Assembly (NCBI RefSeq): GCF_001039355.2
Contig: NW_019775396.1
Location: 82,627 to 146,626, forward strand
DNA length: 64,000 nt
Reading direction: 5' to 3'
Source: Lingula anatina
Taxonomy: Eukaryota > Brachiopoda > Lingulata > Lingulida > Lingulidae
Shown here: positions 35,967-49,199 of the stretch, piece after piece
Position numbering within the stretch: the first letter of the stretch is position 1
Layout of the letters: every line of letters begins with the position of its first letter
The notes under the pieces: generated by a model
What the model saw: the letters and a program-made list of their open reading frames with translations, nothing else
Databases searched by the model: none
Told to the model about the DNA's origin: nothing
Position numbers and translations under genes: made by a program

Positions 35967-38904
35967 ATGACAACTGTCAGTCAGAGATGGGGCAGTCTTC
36001 AGGACGTGAGGGGCGTGTCTTACAGTATCCATCCGGCTCCATCCCGACGTAATTCCATACAGCAAAACAGGGTAAGTTTAGAGATATATAAATGAATAGA
36101 TGATAACCGAAAGGTTATTAGTAATGAATTGGTAGGTAAATGGAATTAAAATACACAGTTCTGTCCCCTCTCTTAATAGCCAACTTCAGCAAGTTATAAA
36201 CAAAGGCTATGTAATTCAGGTGGCACTTCCTCGTAGTCGACCCACTAGCGCTTTGAGTCGCTCCTTCACTGTACCAGCTGGCTTGGAATTTGTCCCGGCA
36301 GAGACGACGGACAAGCTGGATGAAAGGCGAGAAAAAAGACTAGCTCGTAGTCGGCCATGGAGCGAAATAGCGCAACTAGCCCCAAGAAACAGAAATGCAA
36401 AGATAGGTCAGTAACATGATATGAACTGGAATGAATCGAACATTATGTGGAAATAACGTAACAAATAACAAATACAGTAACAGATGGCATTTTTTGTTTT
36501 GCCACCAATGTAGAATAAATAATATCTCAGTGCTGCCTTCCCGTCTGATAACACGTGTGATGAATATGTGATGTACTTCTCTTCAGATAATATATCAGAT
36601 TAGAATTCCCCTTCATTCACAATCTCTAACATTTTTGATTCAATTATAAATATGATCATTAAGAACTTTTTTTCAAATATTCAAGCATTTTATTGTTGTG
36701 AATCCTTCATGGTCATCATTTTTGAGGGAAATAACAGGTAGCGTGGCCGAGTGGTCTAAGGCGCTGGTTTTAGGCACCAGTCTCAATGAGGCGTGGGTTC
36801 GAATCCCACCGCTGCCACCATTTTGATTCTTTAGTGTACAATCCGTGGCATAAATTGTGATTAACTGAGGCGCAGCCTAACAGCTTGATAAACAGTGATT
36901 TAAATGATCTTCCTCTTCTTCTATTTCAAAACGAGCCATTTCCACCTGAGCGTATATCTCATCCAACTAGCTATACTTTCCCTATTTCCAAAAAGCTTTT
37001 TCTTTAAATTACAGATATATTCTACGAGTCTTGCCTCCCAAAGGGAAGATGGATCAACTTAAACCCAAAGCAGTATGTTTACAACCACAAACATGGACAG
37101 GTGTTTGAAGTACGGTGAGTGTCCAATGTTCATATACAGTGTAACATGTTTTTCTTCACATTCTCACCTTAATTTTTTTCTTTACTTTTTAAAATATTTA
37201 TCTAAGCAACATTTTCTTTATTCTCAACCCTCTTAGGACTGTAACAACGCGTGGACAGGGTCGGCCGAAGACTGCCACGGTACCAGCGCCCAATACTTGG
37301 CTTTGGGAAAATGAGTTCCGTATTTGGCTGATGGAAAAAGTGCGGGAACGAGAGGAAGGGGAGGAAAGCACAGGGCTGTAAGGAATGTCACATCGGACAT
37401 ATTTTTATTTTCATTTTTACAAGTGGTTCAATGAATTTTGACTGCATGCTAAAGGCACGGAAGGAATATTCTTAAATGTCTTACCAAATTAATCGTTCAT
37501 TTATGAATTCATTGTAATACTAAATGTATTCGTTTGACGTAATATTAGAATACAGGGTGTTGGGACAGGTGTGACAGGAATGGTAGTCCACTAGGAACCG
37601 TAGATTATGTCCGTTCCCCATTACCTTGTAAGGAAACGTTTGTTAAGTCTCTCTTCTGGTCCTCAAATCAAATTCGGTCCCTTGGTTCTAAACTGTTTAC
37701 AAGAGGCTCTGCTCTGGTCCTACACCTGTAAATGTCCATCATGACGTGTACAAACGTGTTCCCCAAACGTGTCCTTAGCTGGCTCTCTTTTGGACCCCAA
37801 ACTTTTTCTGCGGTATAGTCTTCATTTGCAAACCTGCCAGTATGACGTTCGGATAGAGGGGAGGGGGTTAATAACTTTCAGTTTAGCAACCCAGTTGATT
37901 TGAGGAGCAGAAGAGAGGCTTAACAGACGCTCGTCCCATATACTTACCTCAATAACCCTAACCTGTGTTTATCATACGGGATCATGGACTTTCATTTCTT
38001 GACTACTATTCTTGTTACAACGGCCTGCTCCTTTCATCTAGCTTTCCTGGTCAATACTTCATACTGTATGTTATCTAATAAATTCTACTCAAATATAAGA
38101 ACATTCTAGGAATATTTTGTTTAACTAGATTATTTTTATAGGAAACTATCACGCTCCACAAAAGACCTGAAAGGGTTAATGAAGGATATTTCCAAAAAGG
38201 GGCCACACCAGGACCTTTTCGAGTACGTACATATGCGTTTTCAGGTTTGGGAAACTCTAAACTCTATATGGATAACCCCTTATTTTCAATGAGAGTTCAA
38301 CTAGAGGTCAATATGGCAATATATATTTTAGATAGTCTCTCCAAACCTGTACGCAAGCTGACAAAACTTGAATAATTGATACATTTTCAATTGTACACAC
38401 TTTTTAAAACTTTTCCATCAGTTTTAAAGTATTAATCTGCTATCTTCTTAGAGAGTAAGGAGACCCAAATGTTACAAACAGTTCATTTGTTTCACTTCAG
38501 TTAGTTCGGAATGTCTTCATGCAATGTTTATTTATATAAACAAATGCAGTTTACGATCCAACAAGCGTTCTATGTAAGCTGCAAACACTAATTGCTTCGT
38601 TTCGATTAATGCACTACGTAACCCTTCAATAGCAACACTTTGAGTATTCATAAAGACCATAGTCCTATAGTAATAATAACAATTATTGCGACTGTGTACA
38701 TCAAGAATGGAGACGGATACCCACGCGTACAACGTTGATTTGAATGGTGTCTTGACGGTGTTATCCCTGCCGTATTTCAGGAGATTTAATTCGTACAGAC
38801 TGGAGAAGGCACGGAAGAGGAGGGCTGCCATCATTATACAGAAATGGTACCGCGGATGGAAGGTTCGGAAGAAAATGAAGGATCTTAAAAAGAAGGTACT
38901 TTGA
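35967..38904 (+). CDS. vWA/IQ gene copy A: duplicated exons 1-6 (IQ-motif protein, truncated)
   Basis: Exons 35967-36071, 36220-36406, 37015-37114, 37237-37377, 38142-38222 and 38781-38895 join with consistent phases (0,1,2,2,2,0) and GT-AG sites. The start is ATG in MTTVSQRWGSLQDVRG, in an exon opening after ttttgcag at 35861. Exon 6 holds a perfect IQ calmodulin-binding motif (IIQKWYRGWKVRKK). Read without further splicing it ends two codons later (KKKVL stop at 38904), giving 245 aa. Compared with copy B only about six amino acids differ, mostly in exon 2. Exon 6 ends in phase 0, so it could also splice in frame to copy B exon 2 or exon 7. The function is not recognised. Confidence 0.6.
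36737..36817 (+). tRNA. tRNA-Leu (anticodon UAG), copy A
   Basis: Full 81-nt cloverleaf. The 7-bp acceptor stem GGTAGCG pairs with CGCTGCC (one G-U). The Leu-type D arm reads gccgagtggtctaaggc. The anticodon stem CTGGT/ACCAG holds loop TTTAGGC (anticodon TAG). There is a long variable arm and a T arm gtgggttcgaatcccac. A TTTT run follows within 10 bases as a Pol III stop. It lies in sense orientation in the intron between exons 2 and 3. The genome happens to read CCA right after the discriminator A. Confidence 0.95.
37647..37919. mobile_element. 273-bp MITE with TTAA flanks (piggyBac-like), copy A only
   Basis: The ends are inverted: gtctctcttctggtcctcaa on the left against ttgaggagcagaagagaggc on the right. 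Both are flanked by TTAA (37643-37646 and 37920-37923), the piggyBac-type target. The matching intron of copy B is about 270 bases shorter and lacks it. Confidence 0.75.
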
Positions 38905-39198
38905 ACAGCACCTAATATTGTACCGGTAGCATTCTTACATAGTTGTGGACTGTAGGAATCCCATATATTATTTGTTTTGCTTGCAAACCTTACTTAAGTC
39001 CTTGTAGCTGTGTAGCTTTTCACCCAGGTAACGATATTCTCTTTCTGGAGATTTGTTTTAAGTGGAAAAACTACAATCCGTCTTTTGATGTCGTCATATA
39101 TTTCTAATATAAAGCAATGGAGTTGTGTAGTTACCATCAATTGCAGTGGTGAATTTAGAATTAAATGGAACACTGGGCTGAAAAAATCCACGAATTGN

Positions 39199-39543
39199 AC
39201 CAGAAAATATAAAATGATGTATGAAATGTTTAATTTTGAAATTTTTCTGCATAATAAAACATGACTTTGGCATTCTTCACGTGAATATTTACCGCAAGTT
39301 TTTCTGTCAGAGGTACCAGTGATTCAATCAATTAAAAGCTTCCATGTTTTTGTTATATGTTTTATTATATGCTATTATGACTAGCAACCCAAACTTGCCA
39401 CCATGTTTAATTACATGAAAGACACATTAAAATGACGAATTTTGCATTCGCAGAGGCCTTTGCGACTAGTTTGTATCGCCGCAAATAATAGCCTCGAAAC
39501 TAATGGTGATTTGGACATTAGCGCAGGGCCGGGATTTGCGAAG
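39199..39543. other. Unique spacer between duplicate copies A and B
   Basis: AT-rich, preceded by a single N at 39198 where similarity to copy B stops. No gene was seen. Confidence 0.45.
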
Positions 39544-39671
39544 CTTTCGAGATACGGGATAGCGCACGCTAGCCATGCTAGCGCAGGCGCTCAAAATAGC
39601 GATTCTTTCGAGATACGGAATAGCGCACGCTAGCCATGCTAGAGCGTTTGCGCAACATAGCGAACCTTTCG
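39544..39671. repeat. GC-rich ~61-bp tandem repeat at the A/B junction
   Basis: The unit starts ctttcgagatacgg and includes atagcgcacgctagccatgc. It occurs twice with a truncated third start (ctttcgagattccg). The repeat is GC-rich against AT-rich flanks and lies 15 bases before copy B begins. Confidence 0.85.
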
Positions 39672-40321
39672 AGATTCCGAGCCCAGGTAAACACAGCTTG
39701 ACGCCAATATTTGAACCTTTTGCATATCGCGCAGTAACAGCCTACATTGCTTTCCAGAAAAAGATGCACGAGAGCATGGCCATAGATTCTCCGAACTATT
39801 TGAAAACGAGGCAAATGTGTCAGTAATGACAGTTTATGTAAATTTTATCATTTAATTTGTATAAATATGACTACTATCATTTGATCAATAGATGCTTTTT
39901 AAGCTATTAATACATGCATGTCTTTCAATTCAGATGATAAATATGATATAATATAATACAAATCTAATAATTTTACTATATATTTAAAAAAGCAACATTT
40001 ATGAATCATTAATCTGTAAAATGCAAAGCAATTCTGAAGAGATAAAATATGTCAAGACCATATTTACTACATATACATGAATTTCAAAAACATAATAGCG
40101 TGTTAAAATGGTTAATGGTGTCTTTCATCTCTGTGTTCAACCTACTACATCATTTCCTTAACAACTCAGTTTGTTTGAGAAGTGGTCATATTTGAATCTA
40201 GCAGAGATGTTAGTTCAAATAATGTTAAGTTTCCCAGACGCATTCCGTCAAGCCAGCGTTATAATGCATGCATGTTCAATCAGTATTAAGCTTATACATT
40301 ATATATGCAGGCTGAATCAAT

Positions 40322-40430
40322 AGTGTTATATCGGAAAATTAGCGACCTTCGGTTGCCGTAATCAGAACAACGTACAAATGCTATTTACCGTCAGGCAGAC
40401 AAGACGCTATGTGTCACCTTGGATAGATTT
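40322..40430. promoter_or_regulatory. Conserved upstream element, copy B
   Basis: Counterpart of the element at 34363-34470, about 1.5 kb upstream of the start codon. Confidence 0.3.
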
Positions 40431-41902
40431 CACTGGAAGATTGGCACTGAGGAGCCATAAGTAAGCACTACAAGTTAATAGGGTGAGATTGGAGTATCTA
40501 CGATTTGTAAGTGGTATATCCATATGTTTACTGGGGCATCGGTTATAGATCATAGGCTGTCTTAAAACATTTGAATATCATTGTGGTATGGTAAACTGTT
40601 TCATGTGTGCCACACAACATCACCCATCATATAAGGTACGGTATCAGGCGGCTAATTATGATGATCAAACGGGCTTCAACAATAACGTCCAACAGGTTAT
40701 GTATGGTATATGCCAGCCTTCGCACCGAGAAAAGTAACTCCATATAAATTATCATAATAGTTTGTAGTGTGTCATAAGAATACATGTACGTTGATTAAAC
40801 CTTTCTCAGCTTATTCATAATTTGTTTTGTTCTTGGAGGACAAAGATTCAAAATTAAGATTCAAATTTAACATGGTGCTTAGATATGAAAAGTATGATTT
40901 ATTTGCACGCAATTTTGGTATCAATATATCAAACTAATCACAAATTATCAACATTTATTTAATTTATTTGAAAAGCCCATATTAATCAAACGTGACATAA
41001 GCTTTATATCAAATTTAGAGTAAAGTTAAACTATTTTGTTTCTGGGGGGTTTAAGATGGAAAGATTATCATCTATAAACAAACAAAAAAAATTTCCGAAG
41101 AAATTCAAATACATAAAAGACTGAAATCTATGACGAAGAGTAGGTTCTTCATTACATTATAGACTACGGTTTGAAATACCTTGTAACTGTTTATTATGCA
41201 AGCGATTAAGAGCCAGTTATACTCACTCTCTCTCAAGGCAAGCTGAGTTAAAAAACATTTGTTTCCATTCAATGGCGGCAGATCAATTGAGGTCGCCTGA
41301 TTGTCCTAGCAACAATAGATTTGCAAAGGAAAACCAAAGGCGGGATTGATCGACAGACGCCCTCGAGATCAAATCCTTATAAAATATTCATAACGTTTTG
41401 GGTACTCAATCAGTGTCATGAAACGAGAAATTAAATGTTTGAAGCATGTTTACTTTTTCAAACAAAGTTTTAACTTAACGAACATGGATTTTGAAGTGGG
41501 GTCTTTGTCTCGTTTTTCCATATCATGTTCTTTCAATTGTAAGACGTAATCGACATCCTAAGAAATTTCATAGTGTTGGTATACTTCAAAGATCCTTGTA
41601 GCGATCAGATATCCAAATCTTTATTTGCTTCTTTCTTTAAATACTCCATTGTTTCGATACACAGACAAATTGACAGAATCAGATCTTTCTCAGCTAGAAC
41701 CGATAACACTTGTTGCCGTGCTCTTTATTACAAACAGAAGATTGTTTTCAATTGAGTCTCATTTTTGAAAAATCAGTTACATGTACCTCACTTTGCAGAT
41801 CAGTCCTTAATGTGTGAAAGAGGCTTTATATACAGTGAGACCTATTAGAACCATAAGAATGAATATGGAAACCTTGGAATAATTACCAACAAAAAAGTTA
41901 CT

Positions 41903-44900
41903 ATGACAACTGTCAGTCAGAGATGGGGCAGTCTTCAGGACGTGAGGGGCGTGTCTTACAGTATCCATCCGGCTCCATCCCGACGTAATTCTATACAGCA
42001 AAACAGGGTAAGTTGAGAGATATATAAATGAATATATGATAACCGAAAGGTTATTAGTAATGAATCGGTAGGTAAACGGAATTAAAATACACAGTTCTGT
42101 CCCCCATCCTAATAGTCAACTACAGCAAGTTATAAACAAAGGCTATGTAATTCAGGTGGCACTTCCTCGTAGTCGACCAACTAGCGCTTTGAGTCGCTCC
42201 TTCACTGTACCAGCTGGCTTGGAATTGGTCCCAGCAGAGACAACGGACAAGCTGGATGAAAGGCGAGAAAAACGAGTAACTCGTAGTCGGCCATGGAGCG
42301 AAATAGCACCAATAGCCCCAAGGAACAGAAATGCAAAGATAGGTCAGTGACATGATATGAACTGGAATAAATCAAACATTATGTGGAAATATGGAACAAA
42401 TACAGTAACAGCTGACTTTTTTGTTTTGTTTTGCCACCTATGTAGAGTAAATATTATTGCCTCAATACTGCCTTCCCGTACTTTTCTTTAGATAACATAT
42501 CAAATTAGCATGACCCCTCATTCACAATCTTTGACGTTTTTAATTCAATCATTGAATTATAAATAAAATAATTCAAAATTATTTTTAAATATTTACCTAC
42601 TTTATTTATTTATTTATTTATTTTTTTTTTTTTTTTTTGAATAGTTGACGATCATCATATTTTTCTAGCTAAATAAGAGGTAGCGTGGCCGAGTGGTCTA
42701 AGGCGCTGGTTTTAGGCACCAGTCTCAATGAGGCGTGGGTTCGAATCCCACCGCTGCCAACATTTTGATTACTTAATACACACGCATAAATTGTTATTTA
42801 CCCAGGCGCAGCCTGGCAGCTTGATACGTATTGGTGTTAATGAATTTCCTCTTCTTCTATTTCAAAACGAGAAATTTCCACATGAGCGTATATCTCATCT
42901 AAACTAGCTATAATTTTTCCCTATTTCCAAATACTTTTTGTTTCAATTACAGATATATTCTACGAGTCTTGCCTCCCAAAGGGGAGATGGATCAACCTAA
43001 ACCCAAAGCAGTATGTTTACAATCACAAACATGGACAGGTATTTGAAGTAAGGTGAGTGTGCAGTGGTCACATAACATGTTTTGCTTCACATTCTCACCT
43101 TTAAAAACTTTCTTTATTTTTAAAATGTTTTCATGTAAGCAACATTGCCTTTATTTTCAATCTCCGTAGGACTGTAACGACGCGCGGACAGGGTCGGCCG
43201 AAGACTGCTACGGTACCAGCGCCCAATACTTGGCTCTGGGAAAATGAGTTCCGTATTTGGCTGATGGAGAAAGTGCGGGAACGAGAGGAGGGGGAGGAAA
43301 GCACAGGGCTGTAAGAAATGTCACATTGGACATATTTTTGTTTTCATTTTTACAAGTGCTTAAGTGAATTCTGTATGCCTGCTCACGTGACTAAAAGGTA
43401 AAGGTACGGATAGAATATTTTTAAATGTCTTATCAAATTAATCATTTATTTATGAATTCACTGTAATACTATGTAAATGTATCCGTTTGACGTAATATTA
43501 GAATACAGGGTGTTGGGACAGGTGTGACAGGAATGGTAGTCCACTAGGAACCGTAGATTATGCCCGTTCCCCATTACTTTGTACAGGTGACATTCGTCCC
43601 ATATACTAACCTCAATAACCCTAACCTGTACTTATCATATGGGATCATGGACTTTCATTCCTTGGACTACTATTCCTGTCACACCGGCCTGCTTCTTTTC
43701 TATAGCTTCCCTGGTCAATACTTCATACTGTATGTCATCAAACAAATTCTACTCAAATATAAGAACATTCTAGGAATATTTTGTTTAACTAGATTATTTT
43801 TTCTAGGAAACTATCACGCTCCACGAAAGACCTGAATGGGTTAATGAAAGATATTTCCAAAAAGGGGCCACACCAGGACCTTTTCGAGTACGTACATATG
43901 CGTTTTCAGGTTTGGGAAACTCTAAACTCTATATGGATAACCCTGTATTTTCAACTGAGAGTTCAACTAAAGGTCAATATAGCAATATATATTATAGATA
44001 GTCTCTCCACACATGTACGCAAGCTGACAAAATCCAGTCTTGAATAATTGATACATTTTCAATTGTACGCACTTTTTTAAAACTTTTCCATCAGTTTTAA
44101 AGTATTAATCTGCAATCTTTTTAGAGAGTAAGGAAACCCAAATGTTACAAACAGTTCATTTGTTTCACTTCAGTTGGTTCGGAATGTCTTCATGCAATGT
44201 TTATTTATATAAACAAATGCAGTTTACGATCCAACAAGCGTTCTATGTAAGCTGCAAACACTAATTGCTTCGTTTCGATTAATGCACTACGTAACCCTTC
44301 AATAGCAACACTTTGAGTATTCATAAAGACCATAGTCCTATAGTAATAATAACAATTATTGCGACTGTGTACATCAAGAATGGAGACGGATACCCACGCG
44401 TACAACGTTGATTTGAATGGTGTCTTGACGGTGTTATCCCTGCCGTATTTCAGGAGATTTAATTCGTACAGACTGGAGAAGGCACGGAAGAGGAGGGCTG
44501 CCATCATTATACAGAAATGGTACCGCGGATGGAAGGTTCGGAAGAAAATGAAGGATCTTAAAAAGAAGGTACTTTGAACAGCACCCAATATTGTACCGGT
44601 AGCATTCTTACATAGTTGTGGACTGCAGGAATCCCATATATTATTTGTTTTGCTTGCAAACCTTACTTAAGTCCTTGTAGCTGTGTAGCTTTTCACCCAG
44701 GTAACGATATTCTCTTTCTGGAGATTTGTTTTAAGTGGAAAAACTACAATCCGTCTTTTGATGTCGTCATATTTTTCTGATATAAAGCAATGGAGTTGTG
44801 TAGTTACCATCAATTGCAGTGGTGAATTTAGAATTAAATGGCACACTGGGCTTTAAAAACCCACGATTTGGCGATACCCTATGCCTGAAACAAGTATGTA

Positions 44901-47900
44901 TGTTGTCTCGGAAAAAGAGATACTAATCTATGACAACATGTCGAAAAATACCCATTCTTTATAATGATCTATTGTCGAAACCAGCCAGCGATAGGCCAAA
45001 ATAGCAAAAATGACCATATTATAAAAGTCTGTCCCTATCTATCAGACCCTAAAAATCATAAAAAAGGAAGAACATGATTGGAAACATGATCTCAATTCAA
45101 ATATCCCTTGACCCGGCCTTGTACATTTCTGTATTTCATAGTATTGAAAATCTTTTATTCCCATTGATTTTGGCATCGCACTTGACATACGATCTTGTTT
45201 GTCAAATGATTGTGTTTATTTTGGAACAGCTTAGTAGACAGACTGATTGTTACAAGATTCACAAGTGCAATATACCCGTTAAGTCTCCAAAGAATTTACC
45301 TTTATCCTCATTTAGGAACTATGTCCATATAACCTTCATTTAACGTGTACTCTTCGCCATTTTACTGACTGTCCTTGGTCCTAGGTCTGTCAGTGACCAG
45401 CAGCAATTCTCGTGATGATATCTTAATATAATTTTTGTTAGTCTAGTAACAGAATAAAAAAAGATAATAATCATATTATATTTTCATTAGTCGTATATTG
45501 TGTACCGGTTTATATTATCTTACCTTTCCATATGTCAAACCTTTAAGGCCTGCCTTAGGTTTAAATGCATTACACACGTGTTATACTCCAGGCCCTTCAT
45601 CAGTTCCACTCCTCCTGGCACACCTTCGTTAAGGACTACAAGTCTCTGTTAACGCGGATACAGAAGCGTTTTGGGGAAGAGAAAATTCAGACGCCTTTCA
45701 GCTCTCAGAGAATGGAGGAATTTATGGAGAAAAAGAAGCGTGAGTGACACAACTTTTGATGATTTGTTTTGTCACTAAATTGCAATTACCGCCACTTTCA
45801 CGCATTATATTATATTATATTATATTATATTATATTATATTATATTATATTATATTACACCTCTCATAGAATTATATGCCTCTGACTGGTCAGTTCCAAT
45901 GCTGTACACTATATATTATACCTGTGTTTACCGTTAGGCTTTAACGCGTGTACCATTTCCTCTGGCGGCATCTCGTTCTTTGATGTTCATTCAGGACTGT
46001 GCTCTAGTTGTTTGATGTTACCTAGGTTATGAAGACATCTTCTACAAGGTTGCTGACGGTTCTAAGCTGCCGCGTGAGAAGCTGATGGATTTCTTTAAAG
46101 CGTGCCATCTTTTCCCGACAGAAAACGATATAAAGAAGGCCTTCAATGCAGTTTTTAGAGGTACCGTTCGATGGGAAAGTGGTTCTTGAAAATCATTTGA
46201 ATTAATAAGATTTGTTTAGATTATAAATTATATAATATGAAAGCTATGACATGATATGATATGAGAGTATACAGTTCACATTGTTTCTGAAGTTGGTTGG
46301 TGCAAGGCACGTCATACTTCTGTTTAGGCACGGAACCTTAATTGGGCACTTATGTCACAATAGATTTAATTACATTTTTTATTTAAACTACAAGTATCAA
46401 TGATACAGTAATAAATAAATTCAAATAGTATTTTTAAAAAGTACATGTATGACAATTTCGCCTTATTCCAGGTTGCGGTACTCAAGCAGAAATCGTTATA
46501 ATGCTGGACTGTTCAGCTAGCGTAGGAGAGATCAACTTCAAGGCCCAGATGTCATTTGTGCGGGAGTTCGTCTCGCGTCTCGAGATAGGAGAGGACAGGA
46601 TCCGGGTAGGGGTGATCCCGTTCAGCGACGAGCCTTACCAAGTGATCCAGTTTGACGGCTATGAGACGAAAGAGGAACTGGTGGCGGATATTGGTAAGTA
46701 TCAAAGCTCTGTTTTACACCGGGTTTTGATACCTGCTCTACGTTATGACCTTATCAAACCTGAGAGCTGCCTACGCACGAGCGTGAACAGTATTTTGATA
46801 GTTATTTCAATCTTTAAAACCATTACGTAGAGTTTCTACATAAGCGCTTTAATCTGAATAGAATCAGAATTTGAAGTTAAAATCTGTAATTAAAGCGAAA
46901 TAAAAAATCTAAAATCAAAATAGAAGATGCGATATCAGGTTCCGCCTTTTCTCACGATTAAAAACGTAGACCGTAATTCGTAGATCACACATTCCGCGAT
47001 CCTTTCATGTATTTTGTATTTTTATCGTACAATGGCCTGTTAAGAACATATCCAAGAGCATTCCCCAGGGCTTGACATTAAGGGTGGCCCACTGGCCCTG
47101 GGCCACTGAAAACCAACCTGGGGCCATTGAATCGTTGGGGTCACTGGCCCAAAGTAAAATGTCATGTGTCAAATCATCCTTGCAATATTTACCAATATTT
47201 CGGACCAGTATCGAAGAAAGTTAGTGTCAAGCCCTGTCCCCCCCCCCCCCCCCCCCCCAAACGTTAAAATTTCTCTACCAAACAATCGGCTCCCTACTAT
47301 TAGAACATTTCCATTGTTTCAGAGAGGATAAGATACAAGCGTGGTTTGACAAGAACGGATCGTGCAATTATTTCTATGAGAAATATGTGGGCGGTAGGTA
47401 TAATGTATATATTTTCACTACCAAAAGAATGAAGCAGAAGTCAAGCCTCCATTAATCATATTGATTGAATAAGCAACTTTTGACATGTCTTTCTATTATG
47501 GTAGATAATAAGTGATTGTTCGAATATTCCATTTTATTTATGATAGACACGGTATTTGCAATATAATGTAGATTTTGTGAAAAAAGGGGCATGCCTTGAC
47601 ACGACTACAAATTCTTGTTTTTCTTCAGTTCCTCTCAATTGTGTTCAGCTTTAAACATAATTGGAAAATATCGCTTCATAAATTAAAATAGCAATTAATA
47701 AATTATATGAAATTAAATGTCACTCAATTCATACGGGAAAGAGGTTAAAAGATGGTGATAATTACGTATTGGCTTTCAGAGGTCACGCCCCAATGTGCCG
47801 AAAATCGGCCTCATCGTCACAGACGGCCAGTCGTACTACACACATCTGACACAGAAAGAGGCACAGAAAGCAAAGATTGAAGAAACTATCATCTTTGCCA

Positions 47901-49127
47901 TAGGTGCGTTTTATGAACCTATCCCATTTCAGGCTCTTTCAGTCGTGAAACGACAAAAAAATAGCGCGTTTACGTTCATCGTCGATGGACTGCAGTAGTT
48001 CCATTTCAGAATACCTTATTTGACATTGACAATAAGTTATCAGAGCCATGGCCAAAACTTACTAGAAACTGTGTCTTTGTCTCTGACATATCCACCAATT
48101 TCATGGACACGTTTATCTGCTGAATGAAAACAATGAATATTGCAACCCTGGGCTAAAATATTGAATTCCCGTAACTTCGTGTTTTATAAATGTGTCATAT
48201 TTGTTCATATGCATCCAGTTATAGTCAGACATGCTAAACATTCTAACTTCAGAGTTTTGTCTTATCTTTTCTATTATCAAACTTCGAGGGCGTGATACTG
48301 ATAAAAGAAAACTTGAGGTCACAACACGTGCTTTGGGTGATTGGCGATAGCGTTGAATTTATAATTGAAAATCAAGATGCTGTGTTTTTATTCTAAAACT
48401 AGGTGTAGGCCATCGTGCTGACAAAAGGGAGCTAGAAGCCATAGCCTCCAGTCCTGAGCTCATCTACCACGTTTTTGACTATTTTGCGTTGGGGAGGATC
48501 ATCAGCGAGATCATCATGAAGACATGTCTAGGTAAAGTCTGCGTGTATATTTTTCGGACTGATTTGATTTGCTTTATACTTAATGTTATACATATGGATT
48601 TAATTATTACAGTATACATTGACCATCAGCTTTATCAATATTTCATAACCTCATAGTTTGTAGCTGGTAGTATTAATATAGTGTACAAGTTTTTCAAATT
48701 TCTTATCAAGCACATCCTGTGTTATTTCTTACACGATCCCCGACCGCAAAAATGTGGAAATACTATGCTAAGGAGACCTCACAGATGTGTTACTACTTTA
48801 AGTTTTTAATTCACGTGTATTCTTCTGAGTTTTACATTCTGAATAATTTTACCTTTTAACAGCTTTTAAGCTTGCCATATTTGTACTCCAGATTCGTGCA
48901 CACTCTGTCACTTTGCGGTAGCGGACGAGTGCCGGCCACGCCACAGAGGTCTGTATAAATCTGAGGCCATGGAGATACTGTGGATGATCTTCATACCACC
49001 AGAGACTGGACTGCCTAAGCTACGGAAAACAGCCACCATGAACCCCGTCATAGGGGACGAAGAGGCCGTGAAATTGCTCAGTGCGTTTATCCTTTTTTCT
49101 ATGAATTAAAATACAGCATTAATAATT

Positions 49128-49199
<72 letters not shown>

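Larger units (their letters stand above)
33713..39190. repeat. Segmental duplication of the vWA/IQ gene 5' half, copy A
   Basis: The block starting at acacagcttgacgcc is repeated from about 39688, and similarity runs through exons 1-6 to about 39190 (copy B about 44865). Non-coding parts differ by scattered substitutions and indels, while exons and the tRNA are nearly or fully identical. Copy A also carries a 273-bp MITE not found in copy B. Confidence 0.85.
39686..44865. repeat. Segmental duplication of the vWA/IQ gene 5' half, copy B
   Basis: Second copy of the block at 33713-39190. Here the gene continues downstream into exons 7-14, so this copy carries the full-length gene. Confidence 0.85.

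Noticed and set aside
38686-38780. N-terminal extension of the IQ exon reading frame (with METDTHAYNVDLNG)
   Set aside because: A strong acceptor (ccgtatttcag) and a phase match with donor GA|GTACGT of exon 5 (rebuilding Glu) place the exon start at 38781. The upstream frame is intron.
38532-38834. 100-codon antisense ORF (127 codons in copy B) opposite the IQ exon
   Set aside because: It overlaps the exon 6 coding strand and its splice acceptor and has no domain. It is identical in both copies only because the whole segment is nearly identical.
45074-45343. 89-codon ORF in intron 6 of the vWA/IQ gene
   Set aside because: No domain, AT-rich codons, and no splice-site pair that fits the phase of exons 6 and 7, which join directly in phase 0.
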